A DNA stretch of 59,957 bases from positions 103,610-163,566 of the forward strand of contig NMRA01000059.1 of assembly GCA_002633005.1 (NCBI GenBank), written 5' to 3'. The notes under the pieces were generated by a model. That model had not been told where the DNA came from and made no database searches. It was given only the letters and a program-made list of their open reading frames with translations. The DNA comes from Phoronis australis. Taxonomy: Eukaryota; Phoronida; Phoronidae. The position numbers and the translations under genes were made by a program. Positions 51,901-59,957 of the stretch are shown here, piece after piece (position 1 is the first letter of the stretch; each line of letters opens with the position of its first letter).

Positions 51901-54427
51901 AAATTATTCGTAATTCAAACTAGAGAGTAATTCATTGACGTGGAAGAAACTGGTCTAATTGGTTACTGTTGCTTCAACAAATTAGTTCGTCACGCGCTCG
52001 CATAATATCAAGTAGTAACAAAAAGTCGGTGTTTACAAGCTCAGAAACCATCTCCCATGTGAGGGTAAACAAGAAAAGCATTTTACAGGTATACTGATCA
52101 ACCTGCGCCATGTGAGACTAGCATCTTTTATCTTGAGACACCAGTCACGTGCAGTTTTATTTAACTTGTACAGCGTTTTGTTATTCTCTTTCTCCTGCCT
52201 ATAAGTTCCGCGTTCACTTGACACTTTTTGGCTTTTTGATTGTCTGAGCTTCTTTTTTATTGTTTCGATAATTCTTTCTGTCGGCTATCCACGCATGCGC
52301 GTTCGCTCAACCATCGATCGGCATGTTTGAATTTTGTCTCATGGCAGTTCTGCGTGCAACTTCGGAGTATGTTTTTTGTACTTGATTAAATTATACCTAT
52401 TTTTAACTACCGTAATTTATAAACAACATTAACCAATGTTATTTTGAGGATAATTTAACTACGAGCTATCTTCACATCGCACCTTTTATATAAAATATTT
52501 GCGTATGAAAGTCATGACGAACGCCATGCACGACGCTTACCTCACGTCTGCACATCTGATAGTGGTCGTCGGGAAATCTCTCAAGTCACTGCTTGAATGT
52601 ATATGATTTATTCCTTAAAGAAATTTGATAACATGCAACTGGAGATGGACTGCCTTCTGACTATGCTTCCAATTGTTTTAGATTACTTATAAACTTGTCA
52701 GGTTTTTTGAGTTAGTAGAAATTAACCGGATTTTACCAAGTCGATGATTCATCTCGACCGTGACGCACATGTAGGGTTCAGCGAAAGGACGTGGCAAACG
52801 CGCTGTACATAACACACAAAACATAACACGAGGTAAACACGATATCTTGAAAAGACTCGCTGGAAGAATGAGGAAATATTAAATGTCCCCTTACCGCTAA
52901 AGACACGATTATGCGTTCTTTTGAATCTTTACATAGTCAGACGTCATTATCAAGGCCGTATTCAGTACTTGTTATATTAATCTTTATTTATTTATTCACT
53001 GTGATACTTAAAATGAGGGTGGCCTATTCAGTGATAGCATTGCTTTCCAAGAGGGCCCCCAATCTGCCTATTAATAGCGTCGATATAGTGCGAGTCCAAG
53101 TCTACATATTCCGCGCTAAATTTTTCTGTTGAATTAAGAACTAAAAAATCATTGCCTGTGTAAACAACCTTGATTCCTTACAACATTCGATTATCTAAAC
53201 AAGTGATGAACGAATCATTTTTTCAACGATTGCTCCATTATTCCTTGCACGCGTCATTCACATGCTGCATGATGTGACAACATTTTCATGTTTAAATAGT
53301 AGTTCCGACAAATTTCAAGCTTGGATAAGACTCATTGGCAGTTCTAGGATCCAGCCGCGATGAGAGTGAGAGAGGGAGAGAGGGAGAGCTCCAAAGGGAG
53401 GTCTATGGTTTGTTGACATCTATATACAAATAAGAGGCCCACTGGCGTAACATCTGGCCACGATGATAGAGGGGTCCGCTTGCACATGTAGAATACAGGT
53501 CCAACGGCGGATCAGTGTCGCGTTAAGTTGGTAAAGTTAAGCACAATTTCTAAAGGCTTCGTGTACCTTTTGGGGAGGATACTTTTACGATTCTTGCTAT
53601 AAAAATGGCATGATTAGTGAGAACATGTTTATGTCAGACGAACTGTATTAATCGTATTGGTTATAGTTGTTACCGTGACTCATTTTAATATCTGTGCTCA
53701 CTGACTAAGAAAAACTCCCGACTATTTCAGCTAAGGTCTCGAGTGATTTTTTTTTTGAAAATCTGCTCAAAGGCACCAAACCAGGGGTAACCATGATTTG
53801 CGATGATTAAAAACAAATGCTGTATAATTTTTACTCGTCTTGGACCACAAGCAGCTATGTTTGACCTTATACAGACAAAACCAACAAACTGTAAGTCTAA
53901 AGAAGTTGTGTTTTGAGGTGCACCTGTTATAGGACTATGCCATCTCCTTTCTCAATTCGCTACTCCTGGACGTCAACAAGCATTTGCCTTCATCGGTGAC
54001 GACCACGGCCAGACTCTAGTAGTTTTAGGCCACAATATCAATACAAAAAGGAACAAAAGTGAAACGATTTGGCATCAATGGATGTCACAAGTAGACACGT
54101 TGTTTTGTAAGTGAGCATGCAACTGTAAATGAGATCGATTCATTTACTGTGCCTGTTTCCCTTTGATAACAAGTTGGTACAACCAATGCCGGAAAACTTG
54201 CTGCGTAAAATTTTTTTAGTTGTGTTTTTTAGAAGTTAGAAGCCATTGTTACTAACCTGAGCTCCTCCACAAAATCCCTGATTGTCGTTGTAATCTTTAG
54301 GATTGTCAAACCCGTATCGCCACATGGATGCACGGGAGGGCGGGTCAATCATTCGCCCATGACTGTTCACGGTAATTACAAAGCTGGCAAAAACGGAAAG
54401 AGAAAAACACAAGGTGTTGAACCCCAT
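42284..54427 (-). CDS. AA15 family lytic polysaccharide monooxygenase, secreted, with linker and twin Cys-rich modules
   Basis: Gene-level entry. Five exons (54427-54257, 47065-46934, 45770-45661, 44117-43981, 42987-42284) splice in consistent phase (0, 0, 2, 1) to 417 residues plus stop. Residues 1-22 are a signal peptide; cleavage exposes His23 in HGRMIDPPSRASMWRYGF, the N-terminal copper-brace His of AA15 enzymes. The second brace His is expected at His113 in TAHHKGYFEFRL. Other family marks are YNDNQGFCGG, KCGVCGDP, TCRHCVLQWIYHTGNSW and EEFRACADV. A Thr/Pro-rich linker (about 218-328) leads to two Cys-rich modules. Known AA15 members oxidatively cleave chitin or cellulose outside the cell; the substrate here cannot be read from sequence. 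The axial aromatic (Tyr181 or Phe205) was not settled by eye. Confidence 0.93.
43981..44117 (-). CDS. LPMO exon 4: TRYYLP and TCRHCVLQW region
   Basis: Acceptor acactag, donor ACGG/gtgaga. It encodes RYVLELKGGGTRYYLPNSGS, then NYNVQLLLPAGL and TCRHCVLQWIYHT. The C-x-x-C-V-L-Q-W-x-Y core is a strong AA15 (and related AA10-fold) signature. Phase 2 in, phase 1 out. Confidence 0.92.
44401..45184. mobile_element. 784-bp DNA transposon (MITE-like), about 95-bp inverted ends, CATTTG duplication
   Basis: Left end TATCGTGGGCCGTTC..GTGAAAGTGTCGCGCGTAAT and right end (reversed) TATCGTTGGCCGTTC..GTGAAAGTGTCGCGCGTAAT match, continuing to gttcgctcgt..ttta. CATTTG flanks both sides (44395-44400 and 45185-45190). 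No transposase frame inside. It sits in LPMO intron 3. Confidence 0.88.
45257..45482. mobile_element. 226-bp MITE, family copy 1, GATCC duplication
   Basis: Ends CATGCGCGCACCCAG and (reversed) CATGCGCGTACCCAG; flanked by GATCC at 45252-45256 and 45483-45487. The interior has a T-run and gcaaaaggtc. A second copy is at 51579-51752. Confidence 0.9.
45661..45770 (-). CDS. LPMO exon 3: second copper-brace His region
   Basis: Acceptor tctttag, donor ACAG/gtgaga. It encodes VIKVTIQITAHHKGYFEFRL and SPSEDNLGKVSQTSLN. The H-K-G-Y-F-E-F-R motif carries the internal copper-binding His (His113). Most animal family members I recall have Asn-His here; this protein has His-His. Phase 0 in, phase 2 out. 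No ATG lies in this open stretch; it was found from the motif. Confidence 0.9.
46934..47065 (-). CDS. LPMO exon 2: KCGVCGDP region
   Basis: Acceptor tgttacag, donor GAG/gtaaag, 44 codons, phase 0 both ends. It encodes NQWKVHMGKCGVCGDPYQGP, LHEPGKDNKYANG and IIVKEYKSHE. The CGVCGDP motif with its Cys pair is diagnostic for AA15. The intron upstream of it is 7.2 kb. Confidence 0.92.
47145..47164. repeat. C homopolymer with an ambiguous base
   Basis: About 19 C followed by N at 47164, 80 bases upstream (on the minus strand) of LPMO exon 2. The run length is unreliable. Confidence 0.9.
47166..49337. other. LPMO intron 1, left part
   Basis: No coding evidence apart from a SINE-like segment (next entry). 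Confidence 0.6.
47722..47796 (+). repeat. tRNA-like SINE head
   Basis: A-box-like tggtgcagtgataaagc and B-box gagttcgagtctg at tRNA spacing, but the arms do not pair as a functional tRNA. A pseudo-tRNA or SINE promoter is likely. Confidence 0.45.
49341..49489. mobile_element. 149-bp MITE with CAG duplication
   Basis: Left end GGCTGGGTTGCATAAAAC and reversed right end GGCTCAGTTGCATAAGC; CAG flanks both ends (49338-49340 and 49490-49492). Related at its ends to the element at 8601-9010. Confidence 0.65.
49777..50788. mobile_element. 1-kb fold-back element with nested inverted repeats
   Basis: Inner arms of about 190 bases (49919-50110 and 50159-50345) are inverted copies at roughly 90% identity around a 48-base loop, for example ggaccgccaaacacgg on the left and ccgtgtttggcggtcc on the right. 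Outer arms also match inverted: aagcgccaaaaggttcttaa on the left against ttaagaaacctttggcgctt on the right, with shared taatcaacg units. No coding capacity. It could form a very long hairpin. Confidence 0.85.
51579..51752. mobile_element. 174-bp MITE, family copy 2, TTAAG duplication
   Basis: Ends CATGCGCGCACCGAG and (reversed) CATGCGCACACCCAG; TTAAG flanks both sides (51574-51578 and 51753-51757). The interior matches copy 1 with a deletion of about 50 bases near the left end. Confidence 0.9.
51758..54256. other. LPMO intron 1, right part
   Basis: No exon needed (phase 0 joins phase 0) and no coding evidence seen. Confidence 0.6.
54257..54427 (-). CDS. LPMO exon 1: signal peptide and N-terminal His
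   Basis: The start chosen is ATG at 54427-54425, giving MGFNTLCFSLSVFASFVITV then N-S and His23. An in-frame upstream ATG (54520) would add 31 hydrophilic residues before the signal peptide and lies close to the TATA-like box, so it is rejected. Exon 1 ends FCGGAQ, donor CAG/gttagt, phase 0, 57 codons. Confidence 0.92.
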
Positions 54428-54525
54428 GACAGTTCTACTTGGTTTCCACGGATTATTTGTCTTAGAGCTCGATCCGCTCTGGTCTCCTGGCTTGCCTGTT
54501 TCTGGACAACCAAAATACACTCGCC

Positions 54526-54535
54526 CTATATAAGC
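54526..54535 (-). promoter_or_regulatory. TATA-like box of the LPMO gene
   Basis: The minus strand reads cttatatagg about 100 bases upstream of the chosen ATG. A start site 25-30 bases further would leave a 5'UTR of roughly 70 bases and would exclude the upstream ATG at 54520. No other core promoter element was judged reliable. Confidence 0.4.
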
Positions 54536-57500
54536 ACTTCTTGTGTCACGTCACCCGACCGGACGCCGTTATTATCGCGTGAGCAACACAGCCAGCATCT
54601 ACGACCGCTGTGTGTCACTGCGGGGGTTGTCCAGGACAAAAGAAAATGGTGTAACAACTTGTAGGCCTATCCTCTATAGCACCACTCAGTAGTGAAACAT
54701 TTTCAAATGCTGACGACAGACAAAGATCACTATCCAGATCAATGCGTGATCGATTGTCCAGTAATTAAGATGAACATTGGGCTAGTCGAGATCACAAATT
54801 AAGTGACGCTTGCACTACGTCAGTGCAAAAAGATGTTCTCGAAAATTGCTTGACGTTTCAACACTGGATGGTTGTGATAGGATCATGCCTGACTACAACA
54901 ATGACACTTGATAGGTGTACGTCAAAAGGTTTTTAATGGATAGACGACAATCGGTTGTACCTGATGGTAGCGTCCGATGAACGGGTAATCCCAGTAATCC
55001 CAGTGAAATCGTTTTAGTAAGGCGTCGTTATATATATTGGAAATAAGCAGAAATTACCCAAACGTAAATTGTTTTAGCACATACAGTTCTGTCACGTGAC
55101 TAATGGAGTTCCAAAAACTGCTGTTGAAAAGACGCGTGTGGTTCGTGCCCTGCCGGGGACACCTGTAATTAGAACGCCGAGTGTGAGCCAAAATACTCCA
55201 TCTTTTTAATTGAAGCGGATCCACGACTGAATTTTGTTTCATTTTGCTCAGATAGAGTTTGTAAACCTTCTATGTCCGAAGTGATCACTTTCGAGGAACG
55301 CCACCGCGGTACGCGTTTCCTTTTGTATGGAATCTAGCGTGAACCCACCACTCCAAGACCGGGGCACTTCCAGTGTGCACTTTCTGTTGGGGTACTGTGG
55401 GACAACTCTAAACAGATGGTGCCCAACAATTAGCCTTTTTACGGCCAGGACGATGGGCTCGTATGGACATGAGTTGATCTAAATTACAATGAATCCTGTT
55501 TTGCAAATTTAATAATGCAGCTTAATAAATTCAAACTTATTTACAAATTTCAATGCAGTTCTAAATTTTAAGACTTCACCCGGTTATTTAAAAACGAGCG
55601 AATGATGTCTTGAAGATTTAGTCTCACGGCACAAATTCCATGCAAATCTGATAAAGTCATAGTTCAGTGATAATCGGGTGTTGCCGCAAAGATGCAGCAT
55701 ACATTAAAACAAGTTCCCATCAAGATCCATAGAAACCGTGTCAGTAGATAATTATTTTAATTACCTCTATGGCAAACATTTTAGGATGAAAGACGAAAGA
55801 CAACTTTGATAACCCTTCTTGTCTATGTTATAGATATTGTGTAAGATAGTCACTACCCAAGACAGCTGACACCTATAACAGATATTATGGTCGGTTGAGC
55901 AACTGCAGTTCGCGTCAGATTATCTGGTTCTTGTAAAATTAATTGCAGAATTCACGAGCGAGTGTTATCAACGTTTGATAGTTCTATCTCAGCTAATCCT
56001 CTTGAAAAGAACTTTGAACAAAGTGCAAACACCATGCATAGGAAGGCTGTAGTCATCAGTATTTGCATGAGAACCCGTGGGGGCTATTCTCCCGCTTATG
56101 CCTGGGGTTGCCTATATGACGAGTACTTTTCCCTGTAATAACAGTTTATTAGCTAAACCTCGGTTGTAAAACGTGTACTGATACATTCACAGACCTCCAG
56201 GACATTTTCAACGAGGGTAAAACTTGATTAAGCGGCGGGGTTGTATGAGTAATCACGTCGAGTTAATACAGTTAACTTTTGAGTCATTGAACAGCGTACG
56301 TCATTCACGGAGTTTCACTGCAAGATTTTTTATACGAGATGCACGAAATGCATCTTCTCATGTGACGTCAATACTGTCGACATCCGGGTCCGAACTTTGC
56401 CCATATTACAAACAGTTTATTGTCTGAAGAACTCTCCAAACTGTGCTTCGTGGCTGTGACAAGGTGTCTTCACATATAACTATATCGTTATAACCTACAG
56501 AGTACTAACAACGACTTCTTTTCGGTTTCAAACTGCTTTAAAACTAAACGTTGACGTCAGTGCCACCATAGGCTATGGTGCCACTGGAGGGCATCAGCCA
56601 GGGGACACAACTCACACTCTTAGAACACTGTGAGTTATTTTCAAGGTGTCATCATGGTCGTCCACCGGCATGCATTCGCAGATTAATGTCAATGTAGTAC
56701 TCTCTTTGAAGCTCAAAGCACCGAAGATGCAACCCTCAATGACCCCATCTTGGGCCTGAATCAAAAACTGATAACATTACATTACCCCAGGCGCTTGTAT
56801 TTAACAGGGGCGGATTGATGATTAGGGTGAATTGGGGTGTTTGCTGAGACTGGAGGGGCCTTAATTAGCGTCCTGGGGGCCTCTAACACAACCCGTCAAA
56901 TGAAAATACTTTCCTCAATCCATATGATCGTGTGATGTTTCATGACCCCGTAAATTGCAATTCCTAAAGTTTCCTTGACGTCAGACGAGTGAGGACAATG
57001 AAAGAATTTGTTAGAAAAGGATTGCCTGGCCGTATAGGAGGGCGCTTTTTGTACCCTAAAGACAAAACAAGGAAACATCAAAACAATTTATGATTTTGGA
57101 GGACCAGATATGTCAATTTCCTATAATGAAACTCACACTCATAGACAAAAATAGATGGCTGCAATAACTCCATGAAGGGTGAAGTCATCGTTATCTCCTG
57201 TCGGGCGTCACAAACAGGATCTAAGTAACCGGTAACGCTCCCACAATAATGTGTTTGTCGCCGTTTTTCACACTTGACCAGTTACGTCATAGTCAAGAGC
57301 TTCCCAAACGATTTTATCTCTACAATGCAATAAATGCTACGAGTAGATGGTGAGTAATCAGTGGTTTTCTTTCGTCTAGAAAATTGAATATTCGAACAAC
57401 AGGTGTAAGATGAGTGTGCATGGAGTGACGTGGAGTGGATTGGGTCGCTTTGAAGTAGCCTAAGGGCGTGTCGTGACGTTTTGATTAAATCAGTCGTTCA

Positions 57501-58136
57501 CAAATCATACAGGAATAAAGAGAATTTTGGCCATGCACATAACAGTAATAAAAATACATATCAGTGTGAACTTTACTAAATATTTCTCGCGAAGTCCATT
57601 CCGTGAACAGTGTTGCACACCTGTTAATGGTCTATAGCACGACTGTGTAATAATATTTGAAGCGTAAAAAGTTTTTACAAGTGGTTTCTATTTGTCATGC
57701 TGATCATGGACGAGCTACTATATATGAACGGTAACCTGTCCCATTTCTGTAATTAATGTATTCACCATTTGCATCAAGGAAATAAAAGTTTGAGGTCTTG
57801 TGTTTGTAAGTTTGGTTCAAAAGCGACTGGCATACTGCTCCTCGGATCCGGAAGAAAAATGGCGTCTGGTGCAAATGTGCATCATTCATCAACATTTTTC
57901 TTTATTCACTCTTCGTTAGGAGCTTGTATTATAAACTCAGGAACCATCAAATTTTCAATATACGTAATTCGCGATGTCGGAATGATTGGATTTTTTGCAT
58001 ACAAAATTCGATACCGGTGTAAACGGACTCAATACTTGATTTGGATACAGGTTTCTAGTTGGTGTTTAAGATAAAAATTATGATGTGTGGCCTGATTCTT
58101 TGATGTTTCGTTCAACCAAGGCCCTTGTCATCAAAG
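54536..58136. other. Upstream of the LPMO gene, no gene recognised
   Basis: Short open frames only, no family motifs. One minus-strand exon-like stretch at 57736-57834 is discussed as a weak finding. Confidence 0.5.
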
Positions 58137-58352
58137 GTGCGCAGCCTGGCACGTACTCTAACAGTATGCGGGACCAAAAAGTGCTGTATGGTATGCGCGC
58201 TAACAGTACAGAGGGACCCAAAATTGCTGTCTGGTACGTATCTTAAAGTACGGAGGGACCCAAAAGGGCTGTCTGGCACGTGCTCTTTAAGTACGGAGGG
58301 ACCCAAAAGTGATGTCTGGCACGTGCTCTAACAGTCTGAGGGACCCAAAATC
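58137..58352. repeat. About 51-bp minisatellite, 4-5 diverged copies
   Basis: Units contain gagggacccaaaa and gctgtctggcacgtgctct with alternating aacagtacag and taaagtacgg parts. Confidence 0.88.
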
Positions 58353-59028
58353 AGAACTACGTCTAACGTCACAGTAGTCAAATGCGGCAGAGCAAAAGAG
58401 TTATACAATGTTTTTATGTGATATCTTGACACCGTTCTGAAAAGTTGCTTATTTGTAACTTTGTGAGAGCCGGGATTGAGAGTCATCCTGCTTTGCCAAG
58501 TAGAATGCCAAGGAGCTTAGTGTTAAAGGAGAATGCCACCCAAAAAACAACCTATTTTGTATCAATTTAGATCGAGTAGTTCTACTCGATAACGGCACGT
58601 TCGGTTGCGTTACCTGACACCTGACGGCAGACGGAGGTGTTGAAATTATCCAATGACGTCATTGGTTTCACACGCAGTCTGTTCAGCAGTTCACAACACG
58701 GGTTACTGGTGTCAGCTTATCGCTTGAATTCATCGTTTAACACCAATAAATCAACAAACTTCGACGTAAAACCCTTAAAAATACACCGAGTTCTTATAGA
58801 AACGGTGTTGTTTTATTTCACTGTTACGGATTTATTGGTATTTGGACACACCGTAGCCTACAAAGTTCGGCAGCCCAATTTACCAAGGTCCGTAGCAGGA
58901 GGTTGGGGTCTGTTCGGAGATAAATTCGAATTATTCCTCCATGAAATACAAACAAGAAAACCTAGATCTGTGTTGTTTAAACTTGTGATTTTTTGATGAG
59001 TTCTATTGAAACGCTTGTTACCCAGGCC

Positions 59029-59117
59029 AGTGGCTCGGAACCCGATCAGGCCCGTCGCGGCCGGACTGACTCGTTATCCCGGCCAGTGGCTTGGAACCCG
59101 ATCAGGCCCGTCGCGGC
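59029..59117. repeat. G+C-rich direct duplication
   Basis: ggccagtggctcggaacccg followed by atcaggcccgtcgcggcc occurs twice, 60 bases apart. Confidence 0.9.
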
Positions 59118-59957
59118 CGCCAGGACTGGCAGGAACATAAACCAGCTTGAGTTGGAAACTAAACCTCCAGTCACGAAAAGACTATAATAGTGAGGCAAAG
59201 AAATAATGTACTCGTAATTATTTATGTGAATTAGCCACGAAACTGCTTACTACTTACTTGTCAGGGGCCGCAAAGTCGGGTTCCCCATCCACAGACCGTC
59301 AAGGCAAAGGTTGCACAGTAACAATGATTTGAATAATGTATTTGTATTTCTAAACAAAGGTTTCTCTAACATGTGACCATAGCATATAAAATCGAGTTAT
59401 TGTTTCACAACACTGAATTATCATGCGCTCACACGGCCTCAGTGCCCGGTCAATTTTCCTTTATTGCCGGCATCAAAAGCCGGTAACGCAGTGGTTTATT
59501 CATTGCTGGCTTCTCAACATTTGCACTCGCAAATGCTCCAAAGGCATTACATCTAATGACACGTAGACTTTAATTGTTTCATTTTTATATAAGCATTGGT
59601 TATGATGAAAATAATTCATTTTGAAACAGAACGCAGAATAATAAATGTCTACATGGCACCTCGCCCGGCACCAATTCCGACTTAGTCAAGAGCTCATCCG
59701 ACGAAGACTTCATGGGTCAGATCGTTAGGTTTCACAGGCTATCAGTTCGAACCAGAATACACTGATCAAGAAATACTAGAGAGGCGCCGTGAACATGCAC
59801 AGGCAACGGAGCGTATGGATAGTTCTTTGGTTAGCCGGAATTTGTCAGAGAAATCACTGTCGACGAAATACCGGCCACAGACACGGAGATGTTTCACGGT
59901 CTCATAACTTGCTATTAACAGCGTACCTTTCATTCTTCACTACCGCAAGCCACTTCC
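59118..59957. other. Window end, no gene recognised
   Basis: No open frame with recognisable features and no repeat identified. Confidence 0.5.

Noticed and set aside
54428-54520. Upstream in-frame ATG of LPMO exon 1
   Set aside because: It would put 31 polar residues before the signal peptide and lies only a few bases from the TATA-like box.
58637-58996. A 119-codon open frame near the window end
   Set aside because: No recognisable motif; surroundings look like an interspersed repeat. Kept out for lack of support.
1-59957. CRISPR arrays, operons and other prokaryotic features
   Set aside because: The many direct repeats are contiguous minisatellites without unique spacers, and the genes are spliced and eukaryotic.

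Overview
The window is metazoan nuclear DNA. Multi-exon genes have canonical GT-AG introns, the intergenic and intronic DNA is A+T-rich, and it is full of minisatellites and small inverted-repeat transposons. The two recognisable genes, and above all the architecture of the second (an animal AA15 polysaccharide monooxygenase with a Thr/Pro linker and twin Cys-rich C-terminal modules), point to a marine lophotrochozoan, most likely a mollusc. The phylum is an inference.

Plus strand, 11.3-39.9 kb: the 3' part of a THSD7-type gene (thrombospondin type-1 domain-containing protein 7). It encodes a large type I membrane protein of tandem TSP1 modules. I place 19 exons by splice sites. Reading phase agrees at every junction except one, and that one spans a 933-base assembly gap where at least one exon must be hidden. 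The exons encode 15 visible TSP1 modules (a 16th is inferred in the gap) in alternating 'DC..W..W..C' and 'Y.W....W..C..CG.G..R' forms, then a Cys-rich EGF-like stretch, one transmembrane helix and a 210-residue cytoplasmic tail. The signal peptide and first modules are not in the visible exons and probably lie upstream of the window.

Minus strand, 54.5-42.3 kb: a complete five-exon gene for a secreted AA15 lytic polysaccharide monooxygenase of 417 residues: signal peptide, His-1 catalytic domain, mucin-like linker, two Cys-rich modules. It converges tail-to-tail with the THSD7 gene. A TATA-like box lies about 100 bp upstream of its start.

The rest is non-coding. 1-11.3 kb is repeat-rich DNA, probably a THSD7 intron. 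THSD7 introns carry many minisatellites that begin at or just after splice donors, and two of them duplicate the donor itself. The LPMO introns carry several short DNA transposons, three with clear target-site duplications: a 784-bp element (CATTTG), a two-copy family (GATCC and TTAAG) and a 149-bp element (CAG). They also hold a 1-kb fold-back element. Hammerhead-ribozyme-like relics and two copies of a tRNA-derived SINE also occur. Nothing gene-like was recognised in 54.6-60 kb.
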